From CANKHA01 sp963750965 (GTDB lineage Bacteria; Pseudomonadota; Alphaproteobacteria; Rhizobiales; Xanthobacteraceae), in assembly GCA_963750965.1 (NCBI GenBank), contig CAVVSK010000019.1, positions 62,001 to 126,000 on the forward strand: a stretch of DNA of 64,000 bases, given 5' to 3'. Positions 48,401 through 62,375 of this stretch are shown one piece after another. A program made the translations under genes and the position numbers. The notes below the pieces were generated by a model that did not search any database, was not told the DNA's origin, and saw nothing but the letters and a program-made list of their open reading frames with translations. Positions within the stretch are counted from its first letter, which is position 1, and each line of letters begins with the position of its first letter.

Positions 48401-48433
48401 GGCCCCGCCTAGCGGGGCTTTCTATTTTTTTTC
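48401..48433 (+). terminator. Intrinsic terminator after the secreted protein gene
   Basis: GCCCCGC (48402-48408) pairs with GCGGGGC (48412-48418) around a 3-nt loop, followed by TTTCTATTTTTTTT. Confidence 0.85.
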
Positions 48434-48461
48434 AGAATAGGTCCCAATCCGGGGGGCTTTC

Positions 48462-48720
48462 ATGACACTAGGCACTGGCCTCTTTCTATCTTCGCTCGTA
48501 CTCGCGCTGGTCATCTTGTACGCCATAACTAAGGATCGGTGGTCATGGAGTTGGATATTTAAGCGCATCAGCTTTGTGGTACTTGGCCTCATTGCGCTCG
48601 GGTTAGGCGCGTGGGGTGTCACGTATTACCTCGAGCAGCAGCCTGTTAGCATCTCGCGGCAAACTGAATATGCCGGTATTCGGCTCGGCATGAAGCAAGA
48701 CGAGGTGCGGTACATTAAAG
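48462..48720 (+). pseudogene. Membrane protein gene truncated by a recombinase fragment
   Basis: Two membrane helices (FLSSLVLALVILYAI and ISFVVLGLIALGLGAWGV) are followed by TEYAGIRLGMKQDEVRYIKG, a typical entry to a C-terminal domain. At about 48721 the sequence switches to the resolvase tail, and the frame runs on for 80 nonsense codons. The missing domain makes a working protein unlikely. Confidence 0.6.
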
Positions 48721-48721
48721 G

Positions 48722-48916
48722 CCGGCACCGCCGCAACGAAAGCAGCCGCCAAACAATTTGCCGCCAACGTGCTCCCGGTGATCCGCGACATTCAGGCCGG
48801 CGGGGCAAAGAGCAACGCAGCGATTGCAGCCAAACTAAACGAAAGGAAGGTGCCCACGGCGCGGGGTGGCAAGTGGGCGCATGTCCAAGTCGGGGCGGTG
48901 ATCGGTCGGGCCAGCT
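48722..48916 (+). pseudogene. Tail fragment of a resolvase gene
   Basis: Encodes KAAAKQFAANVLPVIRDIQA, then AAIAAKLNERKVPTARGGKW and a stop at 48914-48916, the same ending as the resolvase at 30797 but about 65 codons long and on the other strand. Its junction with the membrane protein gene lies at about 48721. Confidence 0.7.
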
Positions 48917-48950
48917 AGAGCGGAGCCGGCAAATGATGTTCAAATCACGT

Positions 48951-49249
48951 TGACTTACGATTTGTTGCCGCCATTGCATCCGCAGGCGGTGGCCCGTTAT
49001 CTCAAAAACGTTTCGGACCTAAGCGCGATGCTGCGGGCGTGGGGAACCGACAACCGAGGCCGCGCAGCGCATCCGGGAACTGCTAGCCAGCGTCACTGAT
49101 CACACCAGCCGCCAAAGGGGCGCCGCCCGCCGTAGACGTTCAGGGCAAGACTAGAGCAGCTTATCGGCATGGAAGGGATGGCGGCCCGGCAAGTGGCGGG
49201 ATCAGTGGTAGCGGGGACTGGAGTTGAACCAGCGACCTACGGATTATGA
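48951..49249 (+). pseudogene. Decayed 3' end of a large serine recombinase overlapping the tRNA
   Basis: Three frames in turn look like the C-terminus of large serine recombinases: LPPLHPQAVARYLKNVSDL, then EAAQRIRELLASVTDHTS, then RLEQLIGMEGMAARQVAGSV with the end VVAGTGVEPATYGL and stop. The last 15 codons are read from the complement of the tRNA-Met gene, as is typical for integrases whose attachment site is in a tRNA gene. At least two frameshifts separate the parts, so it is dead. Confidence 0.65.
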
Positions 49250-49282
49250 TTCCGCCGCTCTAACCAACTGAGCTACCCCGCC
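49206..49282 (-). tRNA. tRNA-Met (CAT), elongator type
   Basis: The 77-nt minus-strand sequence folds as a cloverleaf: acceptor GGCGGGG/CCCCGCT (G-U at pair 1-72), D arm GCTC/GAGC, anticodon stem GCGGA/TCCGT with loop ATCATAA (anticodon CAT), T arm GCTGG/CCAGT and encoded CCA. The AATCATAATC loop context fits elongator tRNA-Met rather than initiator. tRNA-Ile with modified CAT cannot be fully excluded. Its 3' end is the putative attachment site of the island. Confidence 0.9.
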
Positions 49283-49367
49283 GCCGTGCTGGAGATATGG
49301 AAGCTGAGGCAAAAGCTGTCAAGGCAAAGCGCTCTGTCACCGAAAAGCGCCGCCGAGATTGGAGAAA

Positions 49368-51304
49368 TCACCCCACCGAAGCCCTGGCGGAACCGTTGCC
49401 GTCGCGCACCCGCTCCCGCACAGGCTTGGGCTTTTCGTCCGTCGAGACCACGAAGATACGCTGCAGCACGTGCCGCTCCACCGGTTTTTGGATCACCGGA
49501 ATATGCGAGAAACGGTCATCGATGCTTTCTGCGCCGTAGCCGGTAACGAAGATAAATGGCACCCCGCGCTCGGTCAGCAAGTCCGCCAATGGATAGACCA
49601 TCTCGCCATCGAGATTGACGTCAAGGATCGCTGCGTCAATTTTGTCGGCTTCAATTGCTGCCAGGGCATCGGAGCAGCGGCTGAACGGCCCGACCACGGA
49701 GCAGCCCAAGGTGGTGAGTGACTCCGTGACCACCATGGCGACCAGCGCTTCGTCCTCGACGATCATCACGCGGTTTCCGGAGATCGAAATACGCGGGTCG
49801 GGAGCGAGCGCGTCCTTGTCAGCAGCACGGCGCCGGGCGTAGCGCTCTGCCGCTTCCTTGGTGTCGCCCTGCGGCATGGAGAATATGCATTTCAATCCCT
49901 GCGGCAGCCAATCGAATGTTACTTGTCCGCCCAGCTGACGTTCGATGCTGGCAAGGACAATGCGCGTGCCAAAGCCGAGCGTGGCCGGCTTGGAGGTCTC
50001 CGGGCCGCCGGTTTCCGTCCAGTTAAATTCGATGCTGCGCCCGTCCGAGGTCCAGGCCAGCTTGACCTTGCCGGACTGCGAAGACAGCGCTCCGTATTTC
50101 GCAGCATTGGTGACAAGCTCGTGCAGCACCAGCGCGAGCGTCTGCGCCGCCGCCGGCAGCAGCACAATTCCCGGGCCCGAAGCCTGCACCTGATCCTGAT
50201 CGCTGGTGCGATAAGGCGCGAGCTCCTCGGCGACGAGGCCGGCAAGATCGGCGCCTTCCCAGCGCGACTGAGACAGGACCGTATGCACGCGTGACAGCGC
50301 TTTGATCCGCCCTTCCACCGCCGTGACATAAGCCTCGATACTGTTGGCCTTGGTCATGCGCACGATCGCCTGCACCAGCGCCAAGGCGTTTTTGGCGCGG
50401 TGGTCCACCTCGCGCGCCAGCAATGCCTGGCGCTCTTCGGCCATCTTGCGGTCGGTGATATCGGCGGTCACGCCGCTGACCCGCACGACCCGGTTCTGCG
50501 CGTCGACGCTGGCCGCGGCAGTGCCTGCGCACCAGCGGATCTCGCCATTCGGGCGGCGGACGCGAAATTCGGTTTCGTAGGCGCCGCCTTCCCTGAACAT
50601 GCGCTCCATCGCGGTGCTGAAGCGTTCCCAATCTTCCGGGTGAAGCAGCGTGCGGACATGCTCCGGCGTTACCGCGAAAGACCCGGGCTCGACGCCAAAG
50701 ATCCGATATTGTCCTTCGTCCCACATCCAGTCCCTATTGACGAGGTCCCAGTCCCAGGAGCCCATGTTGCTTGCAGCGAGCGCCAGGCTTCGCCGCTGCT
50801 CGCTCTCGCGCAGCTGGGCGGCAGATGCTTCGACGTCGGCGGTGCGCGCGGCTACCCGTTGCTCCAGTTCCGCATTAAGCCGCTCGAGCTGCCGCGTCTT
50901 GCGGTAAAGCTCGGCGAAAACCCTGACCTTGGCGCGCAGCACCTCGGGAATGACCGGAACGGGGACGTAATCCACCGCGCCCATTTCATAGCCGCGCAGG
51001 CGATCGACATCGGTGAGGTGAATGGCCGAGATGAAGATCATCGCCGTGCTCTGGAAACGGGGATGTTCGCGGATCATGGCCGCGAGCTGGAACCCGTCCA
51101 GGTCGGGCATGCAGACGTCCACCAGCACAACGGCGATGTCCGTCTTCAACAATTGTTCCAGCGCCTCGCGTCCCGAAGAGGCCTTGATGAGATTCTCATT
51201 CAGGTCCTTCAGGATAACTTCATAGCTCAGCAGCTTCGCCGGCTGGTCGTCGACCAGGAGAATGTTGACCTTCTCGTTTCCGGTCATATCCGATTTCTCC
51301 GCCA

Positions 51305-51305
<1 letters not shown>
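49368..51305 (-). CDS. HWE-family hybrid sensor kinase (REC-PAS-HWE-REC)
   Basis: A 645-residue cytoplasmic kinase. A receiver is at residues 10-130 (LLVDDQPAKL, phosphoacceptor D63 in LVDVCMPD; the usual lysine is replaced in DYVPVPV). It is followed by a coiled coil, then a PAS domain with PAC motif (about 170-290, GSWDWDLVNRDWMWDEGQYR). The HWE-type kinase core has His302 in EVDHRAKNALALVQAIVRMT and the WE motif in SQSRWEGADL, and a C-terminal receiver (VMIVEDEALVAM, AILDVNLDGE) completes the protein. The start at 51305 overlaps the stop of the poly-HAMP kinase gene (TAATG), so both act in one pathway. Confidence 0.88.
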
Positions 51306-56152
<4,847 letters not shown>

Positions 56153-57609
56153 CGAGTTCGGTGAGGTCCTTCCAGGTGCCGGCGACGCCGAGCACGTTGG
56201 CCTGGCCGCCGAGGCGGCCGTCGGTACCCACCTCGCGCGCCACGCGCGTCACTTCTCCGGCGAAGGCGTTGAGCTGGTCCACCATGGTGTTGACGGTTTC
56301 CTTCAGCTGAAGGATTTCGCCCGACACGTTGACGGTGATCTTCTTCGACAAGTCGCCGCCGGCGATGGCGGTCGCCACCTCGGCGATGTTGCGGACCTGC
56401 GCCGTGAGGTTGGAGGCCATGAAGTTCACGTTGTCGGTGAGGTCCTTCCAGGTGCCGGCGACGCCCGGCACCTGCGCCTGGCCGCCGAGCTTGCCTTCGG
56501 TACCCACCTCGCGCGCCACGCGCGTCACTTCCGAGGCGAAGGCGTTGAGCTGGTCCACCATGGTGTTGATGGTGTCTTTGAGTTCGAGAATTTCACCGCG
56601 CACGTCCACGGTGATCTTGCGGGACAAGTCGCCGCGCGCCACGGCGGTGGTGACCTGCGCGATGTTGCGCACTTGCGCGGTGAGGTTGCCGCACATGGCG
56701 TTCACCGAGTCGGTCAAATCCTTCCAGGTTCCGGCGACGCCCGGCACGATGGCCTGGCCGCCTAGCTTGCCGTCGGTGCCCACTTCACGCGCCACGCGCG
56801 TCACTTCCGAAGCGAAGGAGCGCAGCTGGTCCACCATCGTGTTGATGGCTTCCTTCAACTGAAGAATTTCGCCGCGCACGTCCACGGTGATCTTTTTCGA
56901 CAAGTCGCCGTTCGCCACGGCGATGGTCACGTCGGCAATGTTGCGCACCTGCGCGGTGAGGTTCGAGGCCATCGAGTTCACGGACTCGGTGAGGTCTTTC
57001 CACACGCCGGTCACTTCGTGCACCTGCGCCTGGCCGCCGAGCTTGCCCTCGGTGCCCACCTCGCGCGCCACGCGCGTCACTTCCGAGGTGAACACGCCGA
57101 GCTGCTTGATCATGGTGTTCACGATGGTGGCGGACTGCAGGAACTCGCCCTTCAGCGGGCGGCCTTCAACGTGCATGCGCACGGTTTCCAGCAAGTCGCC
57201 TTGCGCCACGGCGGCCACCGCGCGGGTCACTTCGCGGGTCGGCCAGAGCAAATCGTCAATCAGGGTGTTGACGGAGTTTTCCATTTCCGCCCAGGCGCCG
57301 CCGGAGGCGCCGAGCTTCACGCGCTGCTTGGTCTTACCTTCCTTGCCAACCACCTGGCCGACGCGGTCGAGCTGCTGCGCCATGCGTTCATTGGTGGCGG
57401 CGATCTCGTTGAAAGTGTCGGCAATCTTTCCCTCGATCCCGAGGTGGTCACCCGCTAGGCGAACGGAAAAATCGCCGGCGCGCATCGCCTGCAGCGCATG
57501 CAGGAGTTTATGCAGCTCAAAGGCGGTCTGGCCGTTCTTCCCAACCTCCGGTACGCCCGCACCGTTTGTGACTCCTGCGTCACTGCTGGGCTGTATCGAC
57601 ATTGACGTC

Positions 57610-57930
57610 CTCCTGGGCCGTTCGGCGGTTTTTTATGACGCCCGACTACGGCAATAATGTTTGAACCCGGGATGCCTTTGCGCGAGAGGCATTCCGAGCA
57701 TCGCTGCCGTGAGCGATAGGGTGGTCAGGGGTTTCCCCACATGTGCGGCGCTCTCGCCGCGACTGCTGTTGAGCACTTCCGATACTCTCAACGAAGCAGC
57801 TTAACCTATTGGCAGGCCCACCGGTTCTGGCGCGTCCTCAAAAAAAAGTGATGGTAATAAGGTCCGTAAACGGCAGTTTTCCCCACCATTAACCCCTGGG
57901 GGCAGGCCGGACGTCGCTAGCGGCATAGGC
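57610..57930. other. Promoter region of the kinase operon
   Basis: About 320 bases upstream of the poly-HAMP kinase. No clear sigma-70 or EcfG promoter and no palindromic operator stand out. It must hold the promoter of the kinase pair. Confidence 0.3.
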
Positions 57931-57938
57931 GGCATCCA

Positions 57939-57977
57939 AAAAAGACGCCCGCAGCCAGCCGGCTCCGGGCGTCTTTC
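57939..57977 (-). terminator. Terminator of the tctC-like gene (bidirectional shape)
   Basis: AAAGACGCCCG (57941-57951) pairs with CGGGCGTCTTT (57966-57976), an 11-bp stem flanked by As on one side and Ts on the other, 45 nt after the stop at 58021. Confidence 0.8.
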
Positions 57978-58020
57978 GCTTGAGATTCCGGGCTCTGACG
58001 CCCCGACCGGGCCGAGGCCC

Positions 58021-59049
58021 TTACTTAATCAATTCGCCGATCTTGGCGACGATCGGCTTGGGTGTGGCATAAATCTTCTTAACCAAAGCCTCCAGATTTT
58101 CGCCGGTTGCCGGAGCCAGATCCAGCTTGCGCTGCTTCACTTCGGCAATGAACTCCGGGTCCTTCATGGTCGCGTTGAAGGCATCGCGCATCATTTTCAG
58201 CACCTCGGGCGGCAGGTCGGGCGGAGCCACGAAGGGGCGGCCGATGCCCTGACCGGCGTAGAGAAATTCGATCGCCTTTTTGGTGTCTTCGTCCTTGGCA
58301 AATTGCAGGACAAAGGGGACCTCCTTGATCTCGGGATTCGGCTGGGCGCCGCCCTGGAACAGGAGGGTGACCGTCTTTTTTTCCACCCAGTCCGGCCGCT
58401 TGCCGTGAACGCTGTCGAGACTTTCGCAAATGCCGTCGACTTCGCCGCGTTCCATGGCGAGGAATACGTCGGAGGAGGAGGGATAGCCGCCGATCAGCTT
58501 GAATTTCATCCCGAGCAGCGCATTGAGTGCCTTGGGATAGGAATGGGTGCCGGTGCCCGGGCCGGTATCGCCCAAAATGATTTCCGTAGTGAACAGGTCT
58601 TCCGCCTTTTTCACCTTGGCATTCTTGTAGGCGATGCAGACGTTGGTTTCGGTCGTGGGCGTGCCGAGCCATGAAATTTTTAGTGGATCGAAGCGCGCGC
58701 CTTCCTGGCCGGTCAGTGGGCCAAGCGGTGCGTCGCGCGCGATGATGCCCATCACCGTGCCGTCTTTCGGCGCTGCGGTGTAGATGTGGGCGGCGGCGGT
58801 GAAGCTGCCGGCGCCGGGCATGTTTTGCGAAACAACGTTGGGATTGCCGGGCAGGTGCTTGCCGATATGCCGCGCGACGGTGCGCGCCCACAGGTCATAG
58901 CCGCCGCCGGGGCCGAAGCCGATGATCATCTGTACGGTCTTGCCGGCATAGTAATTCGGCGCGGGCGCCTGGGCGGATGCGGTCAGCGTTCCTCCCATCA
59001 GCAGCGCCGCGGCAAATCCAAATAAATGTGACGCCGATCTTTTTTTCAT
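58021..59049 (-). CDS. Tripartite tricarboxylate transporter-type binding protein (TctC/Bug)
   Basis: Signal peptide MKKRSASHLFGFAAALLMGG (cut near ASAQA), then YAGKTVQMIIGFGPGGGYDL, the anionic-ligand loop of Bug proteins, VVSQNMPGAGSFTAAAHI, GTHSYPKALNALLG and FVAPPDLPPEVLKMM. It binds a small organic acid or related compound in the periplasm. No TctA/TctB membrane genes are adjacent, a common situation for Bug proteins. GGAGGAAA precedes the ATG. Next to the AraC gene on the same strand; it may serve uptake of the operon's substrate. Confidence 0.88.
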   Translation of the reverse strand: MKKRSASHLFGFAAALLMGGTLTASAQAPAPNYYAGKTVQMIIGFGPGGGYDLWARTVARHIGKHLPGNPNVVSQNMPGAGSFTAAAHIYTAAPKDGTVMGIIARDAPLGPLTGQEGARFDPLKISWLGTPTTETNVCIAYKNAKVKKAEDLFTTEIILGDTGPGTGTHSYPKALNALLGMKFKLIGGYPSSSDVFLAMERGEVDGICESLDSVHGKRPDWVEKKTVTLLFQGGAQPNPEIKEVPFVLQFAKDEDTKKAIEFLYAGQGIGRPFVAPPDLPPEVLKMMRDAFNATMKDPEFIAEVKQRKLDLAPATGENLEALVKKIYATPKPIVAKIGELIK

Positions 59050-59200
59050 GAGCTGTTTCCTCCACCCGTTTCACAACGGCCACGCGCCTAAGGACGCGCG
59101 GCAACGCCGAAATCAGCGTTTTCATAGCAAATCACCGGCCAATTGCACATTGCTTGGACGGGCCGCAGGCAGGTCCAGGCTGCGCTAATTGTCTCAGGGG

Positions 59201-60229
59201 TTAACGCATGCCACGCAGCGTCGCGCTCGGGCTCTCGCCGAAATACTCTTTGTAGTCGCGCGCGAACTGGCTCTTGTTTTCGTAACCCACGGCCGCGGCG
59301 ACTTCAGCCACGCGTGTGCCGCGAAGCTGCGCCTCCAGCAGGCTGCGCCGCGCGCTCAGCAGGCGCACGCCCTTGAGATATTTTTTGGGGCTCGCGCCCC
59401 GATGCTGTTTGAATCCGTAATAGAGCGTGCGCGCGCTCACCCCGGTTGCCGCGGTGAGGTCGCCGATGTCGATCGGCTTCATGTAATTTTCCGATACGAA
59501 TTGTTCGGCGCGCCGAATGTAATAGGGCGCTACCTGGGTGGAGCGGTCGGCGATGGACCGGTCGCCGTGTGTGCCCAGGCTGCGCAGCAATAACAGCGAA
59601 AGCAGGCGCTCGGCATGCATGGCCGCCGAGGGCTCCGACAAGGTCGAATGATCGCTGCTCAAGTCATGAATGACGGTCTCGATGAAGCGTGCCAGGGCCA
59701 ATGATTGATCGAGATGGATAAGCGTGAGCGGCTGGTCGCCCAGTTCCTTGGCCGATTTAAAGGCGGCGAGGTTCACCACTTCGCGGCCGATCCGCAGATT
59801 CAGCAGGTCGCATTGGCCTTCCCAGCGCCTTCGCAGCACGCCAGCCGCGCTGACGACAAGCGCATCGCCCGGTTTTACCTTGATCCAGTTTTCGCCCTGG
59901 CTCGCCTCGAACTCCCCGCGCAACGGAATATGCAGGACCACGTGATGGTCAGGGGTGCGGAAGGTGGCGGTCTCGCATTTGGCTTCGCAATTCCAGCTCA
60001 GGAAGCGCAGGTCGATGCGGCCGACGCGCGCATGGGCTTCACCGTAGCCAATGAAGCGGCCAGAGTTGGTGACGGCAAACGAGCTGCGTCCGGCGGAAAA
60101 GTCCAGAATACGCTGGCGCGTGGACAGAATGTCCGCGGCGGCAAAATGCTCGCAGTGGTTCATCAAGTCGGAGCAGCTTTTGATCCACTCCGAAACGGCG
60201 AGCGAACTGGGACTAAGGGTCTCGGCCAT
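59201..60229 (-). CDS. AraC-family transcriptional regulator (342 aa)
   Basis: The N-terminal AraC-binding-like domain (about 30-210, with LRFLSWNCEAKCETATFRTP and GEFEASQGENWIKVKPGDAL) is followed by two helix-turn-helix units at the C-terminus (DIGDLTAATGVSARTLYYGF and VAEVAAAVGYENKSQFARDY). It is the type that controls catabolic operons in response to an aromatic or similar compound. The start at 60229 (MAETLSPSS) fits the family; the frame extends 16 codons upstream. It is divergent from the monooxygenase operon and very likely its activator. Confidence 0.85.
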   Translation of the reverse strand: MAETLSPSSLAVSEWIKSCSDLMNHCEHFAAADILSTRQRILDFSAGRSSFAVTNSGRFIGYGEAHARVGRIDLRFLSWNCEAKCETATFRTPDHHVVLHIPLRGEFEASQGENWIKVKPGDALVVSAAGVLRRRWEGQCDLLNLRIGREVVNLAAFKSAKELGDQPLTLIHLDQSLALARFIETVIHDLSSDHSTLSEPSAAMHAERLLSLLLLRSLGTHGDRSIADRSTQVAPYYIRRAEQFVSENYMKPIDIGDLTAATGVSARTLYYGFKQHRGASPKKYLKGVRLLSARRSLLEAQLRGTRVAEVAAAVGYENKSQFARDYKEYFGESPSATLRGMR

Positions 60230-60251
60230 GGCGCCGACACTATAGACAAGA

Positions 60252-60299
60252 GCGCGCAAATTTGCACCCGGGCGCAAGCTTTTGCGCGCCCTGTATACT
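60252..60299. promoter_or_regulatory. Candidate operator/promoter between araC-type gene and operon
   Basis: A perfect palindrome GCAAATTTGC (60256-60265) and, 6 bases on, an inverted repeat GCGCAA-GCTT-TTGCGC (60272-60287), followed by TATACT (60294-60299) as possible -10 for the rightward operon. Both arms share GCGCAA, so they could be paired regulator sites. Confidence 0.4.
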
Positions 60300-60385
60300 C
60301 ATTGCACCCAGCGTGTGGACAAGGCATGGCCCGCTGGCGTCAATAACCGCTACCGCTTAACGCCAAGCCGGGAGCCATTTTCCGC

Positions 60386-61171
60386 ATGTTGACGACGGAC
60401 CAACGCAAGACCCTGATCCATGTCAGCGGCATGGACATCGAACTGGAACGACGGGGCCGCGGGCAGCCGCTGCTGCTGCTTTATGGGGAAGAGGGCCTGG
60501 AGCCGGAAGCCCCCTTCATCGACGAACTGGCCAAGAATTTTGAGGTTTTCATTCCGTCCCCCCCGGGCTTTGGCAATTCCGAGCGGCCGGATTGGATCAG
60601 CAATATCGACGACATCTCCTACGTCTATCTCGACCTCATTGAGAAACTCGCGCTGAAGAATCTGCCGGTGATCGGCTTCTCGCTTGGCGGCTGGCTGGCG
60701 GCAGAGATCGCGACCAAGGACGACTCTTTCATTTCCAGGCTGGTGCTGGTCGGTGCCTATGGCGTCAAACCCGGCGGGCCGTTTGACCGTGACATCGCGG
60801 ATTTCTGGTGTCTGCATCCCTCCGAGGTGCTGAAGCTGAAGTGGCACGATCCGGAAAAAGGCAAGCGCGACTTTCCTTCCATGCCGGAGGAGAAGCTCAC
60901 CATCGTCGCACGCAATGTGGAATCCCTGGCGCGCTTTTGCTGGGAGCCCTTCATGCATAATCCCAAGCTGAAGCGGAGGCTGCATCGCATCAAGGTGCCG
61001 ACCCGGCTGATCTGGGGCGAGCATGACGGCATCGTGACGCCGGCCTATGGCAAAGCTTACGCGGATGCCATTCCCGGTGCGATCTTGCAGGTGATCCCCG
61101 GCGCGGGACATTTCCCGCAGCTCGAACAACCCGAAACATTCATGGCAGCGCTGCGCGAGTTCCTGCGCTAG
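60386..61171 (+). CDS. Alpha/beta hydrolase (261 aa)
   Basis: Nucleophile elbow GFSLGG with Ser99, acid in IWGEHDGIV near residue 210, and His242 in PGAGHFPQLEQ form the triad; PSPPGFGNSERP is the usual second motif. The expected HG oxyanion motif is YGEEG. It is soluble, with size typical for C-C or ester hydrolases of catabolic pathways. First gene of the four-gene operon; spacing to the next gene is 37 nt. Confidence 0.85.
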   Translation: MLTTDQRKTLIHVSGMDIELERRGRGQPLLLLYGEEGLEPEAPFIDELAKNFEVFIPSPPGFGNSERPDWISNIDDISYVYLDLIEKLALKNLPVIGFSLGGWLAAEIATKDDSFISRLVLVGAYGVKPGGPFDRDIADFWCLHPSEVLKLKWHDPEKGKRDFPSMPEEKLTIVARNVESLARFCWEPFMHNPKLKRRLHRIKVPTRLIWGEHDGIVTPAYGKAYADAIPGAILQVIPGAGHFPQLEQPETFMAALREFLR

Positions 61172-61208
61172 CCGCAGGCCCTGGAAGAAATAGGAAGGAC
61201 GACGACCC

Positions 61209-62375
61209 ATGCAGGCCTGGCACTTCACCGAGATGCCCTATCCGCATGTCCCGCAAGGGGACGCGCTGGAATCGATGCGGGTAACGATCCCGAGCAAGCT
61301 CTACGATCCGCAGATCGGTTCGGATCTCTACAACCGCTATCTCGACGAGCATGTGATCGCCGACGAGCTCGGCTTGAACATCATGCTCAACGAGCATCAT
61401 CAGACCGCGACTTGTCTCGATGCGGCCGCGCCGCTGATGGCTGCCATCCTGGCGCGGCAGACCAAGAAGGCCCGCATCTGCATTCTCGGCAATCCGATCG
61501 CCAATCGAGGTGATCCCATCCGCATCGCCGAGGAAATGACGATTATCGACAACATTTCACGAGGACGCCTGGACGTCGGCATCGTTCGTGGGGTGCCCTA
61601 TGAAATATTCGCCGCCAACACCAACCCGACGCAGACGCTGGAGCGCCTCTGGGAAGGCGTCGATCTGATCGTGAAAGCCTGGACCAGCCACGATGGGCCG
61701 TTCAATTTCGAAGGCTGCTTCACCCATCGCCGCGTGGTGAACGTATGGCCGCGCCCTTACCAGCAGCCGCATCCCATGATCTGGATCACCGGTTCCAGCG
61801 ACTATGACAACATCAAGAAGGTCGCGAGCCGGGGCTATGTCTTCGCGACCTTCCTGCAGCCGCATGACAAGGTGAAGCTGATGTTCGATGCCTATCGTTC
61901 GACCATGGCCGATCACGGGCTGCCGGGTGGGGCGGGGATGGCTTTCATGCCGCTTGTTTATACCGCCGACTCCGAGGAGGAGGCGGAAAAGGGCGCGAAA
62001 GAACTCACCTGGTATATGCAGACAAAAACGCCCCCGCAATTCCGCAATCCGCCCGGCTACGTCGGCGTCGAAACGAACGTGAAGGCGCTGCAGGGCGCCT
62101 ACACCGGCCGCACCGATGCGGTGCGTGCCAAAGGCATGGACTATCTGCGGGAGCAGGGCGTGCTGATGTACGGAACACCGGATTCCGTCGCAAAGCAGGT
62201 GAAGCGTTACTACGACCTGGTCGGCGGCTTCGATCATCTGTTGATGATGCAGCAGGCCGGCTTCCTCGATCACAAGCGGACGGTTTCCAGCATGACGCTG
62301 TTCGCCAAGGAGGTGTATCCGCAGGTCAAGGATTTGCCGCGCACGGTGATGCAAAAGGCGAAAGCGATGGCCTGA
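61209..62375 (+). CDS. Luciferase-like (LLM class) flavin-dependent monooxygenase (388 aa)
   Basis: Bacterial-luciferase-fold monooxygenase: HVIADELGLNIMLNEHHQTA carries the conserved histidine pair, RICILGNPIANRGDPIRIAE and RLDVGIVRGVPYE follow, and the family C-terminus ends with a flexible helix. It uses reduced FMN, supplied by a separate reductase; the flavin reductase gene at 63221 fits as partner. The substrate is unknown. AGGAAGG is near the ATG. The stop touches the start of the next gene (TGAATG). Confidence 0.88.
   Translation: MQAWHFTEMPYPHVPQGDALESMRVTIPSKLYDPQIGSDLYNRYLDEHVIADELGLNIMLNEHHQTATCLDAAAPLMAAILARQTKKARICILGNPIANRGDPIRIAEEMTIIDNISRGRLDVGIVRGVPYEIFAANTNPTQTLERLWEGVDLIVKAWTSHDGPFNFEGCFTHRRVVNVWPRPYQQPHPMIWITGSSDYDNIKKVASRGYVFATFLQPHDKVKLMFDAYRSTMADHGLPGGAGMAFMPLVYTADSEEEAEKGAKELTWYMQTKTPPQFRNPPGYVGVETNVKALQGAYTGRTDAVRAKGMDYLREQGVLMYGTPDSVAKQVKRYYDLVGGFDHLLMMQQAGFLDHKRTVSSMTLFAKEVYPQVKDLPRTVMQKAKAMA

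Larger units (their letters stand above)
17591..49222. mobile_element. Putative decayed genomic island in tRNA-Met
   Basis: It is bounded by the 18-bp direct repeat of the tRNA-Met 3' end. At the right end lies the remnant of a large serine recombinase that reads into the tRNA gene. The interior carries phage/island-type genes (DUF5681 cluster), a resolvase with a stop, several gene fragments and many repeats, and has lower GC than the region right of the tRNA. Similar accessory DNA continues left of 17.6 kb, so the true history may involve more than one element. Confidence 0.5.

Noticed and set aside
49206..49222. Reading the GTGGTAGCGGGGACTGGA repeat only as shared recombinase coding sequence
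   Set aside because: At 17591 the codons after VVAGTG do not continue as a recombinase end and no recombinase remnant precedes it, so an attachment-site duplicate is more likely, although not proven.
58079..58891. 270-codon minus-strand frame inside the tctC-like gene
   Set aside because: Shifted frame of a clear Bug-type binding protein, with arginine-rich composition.
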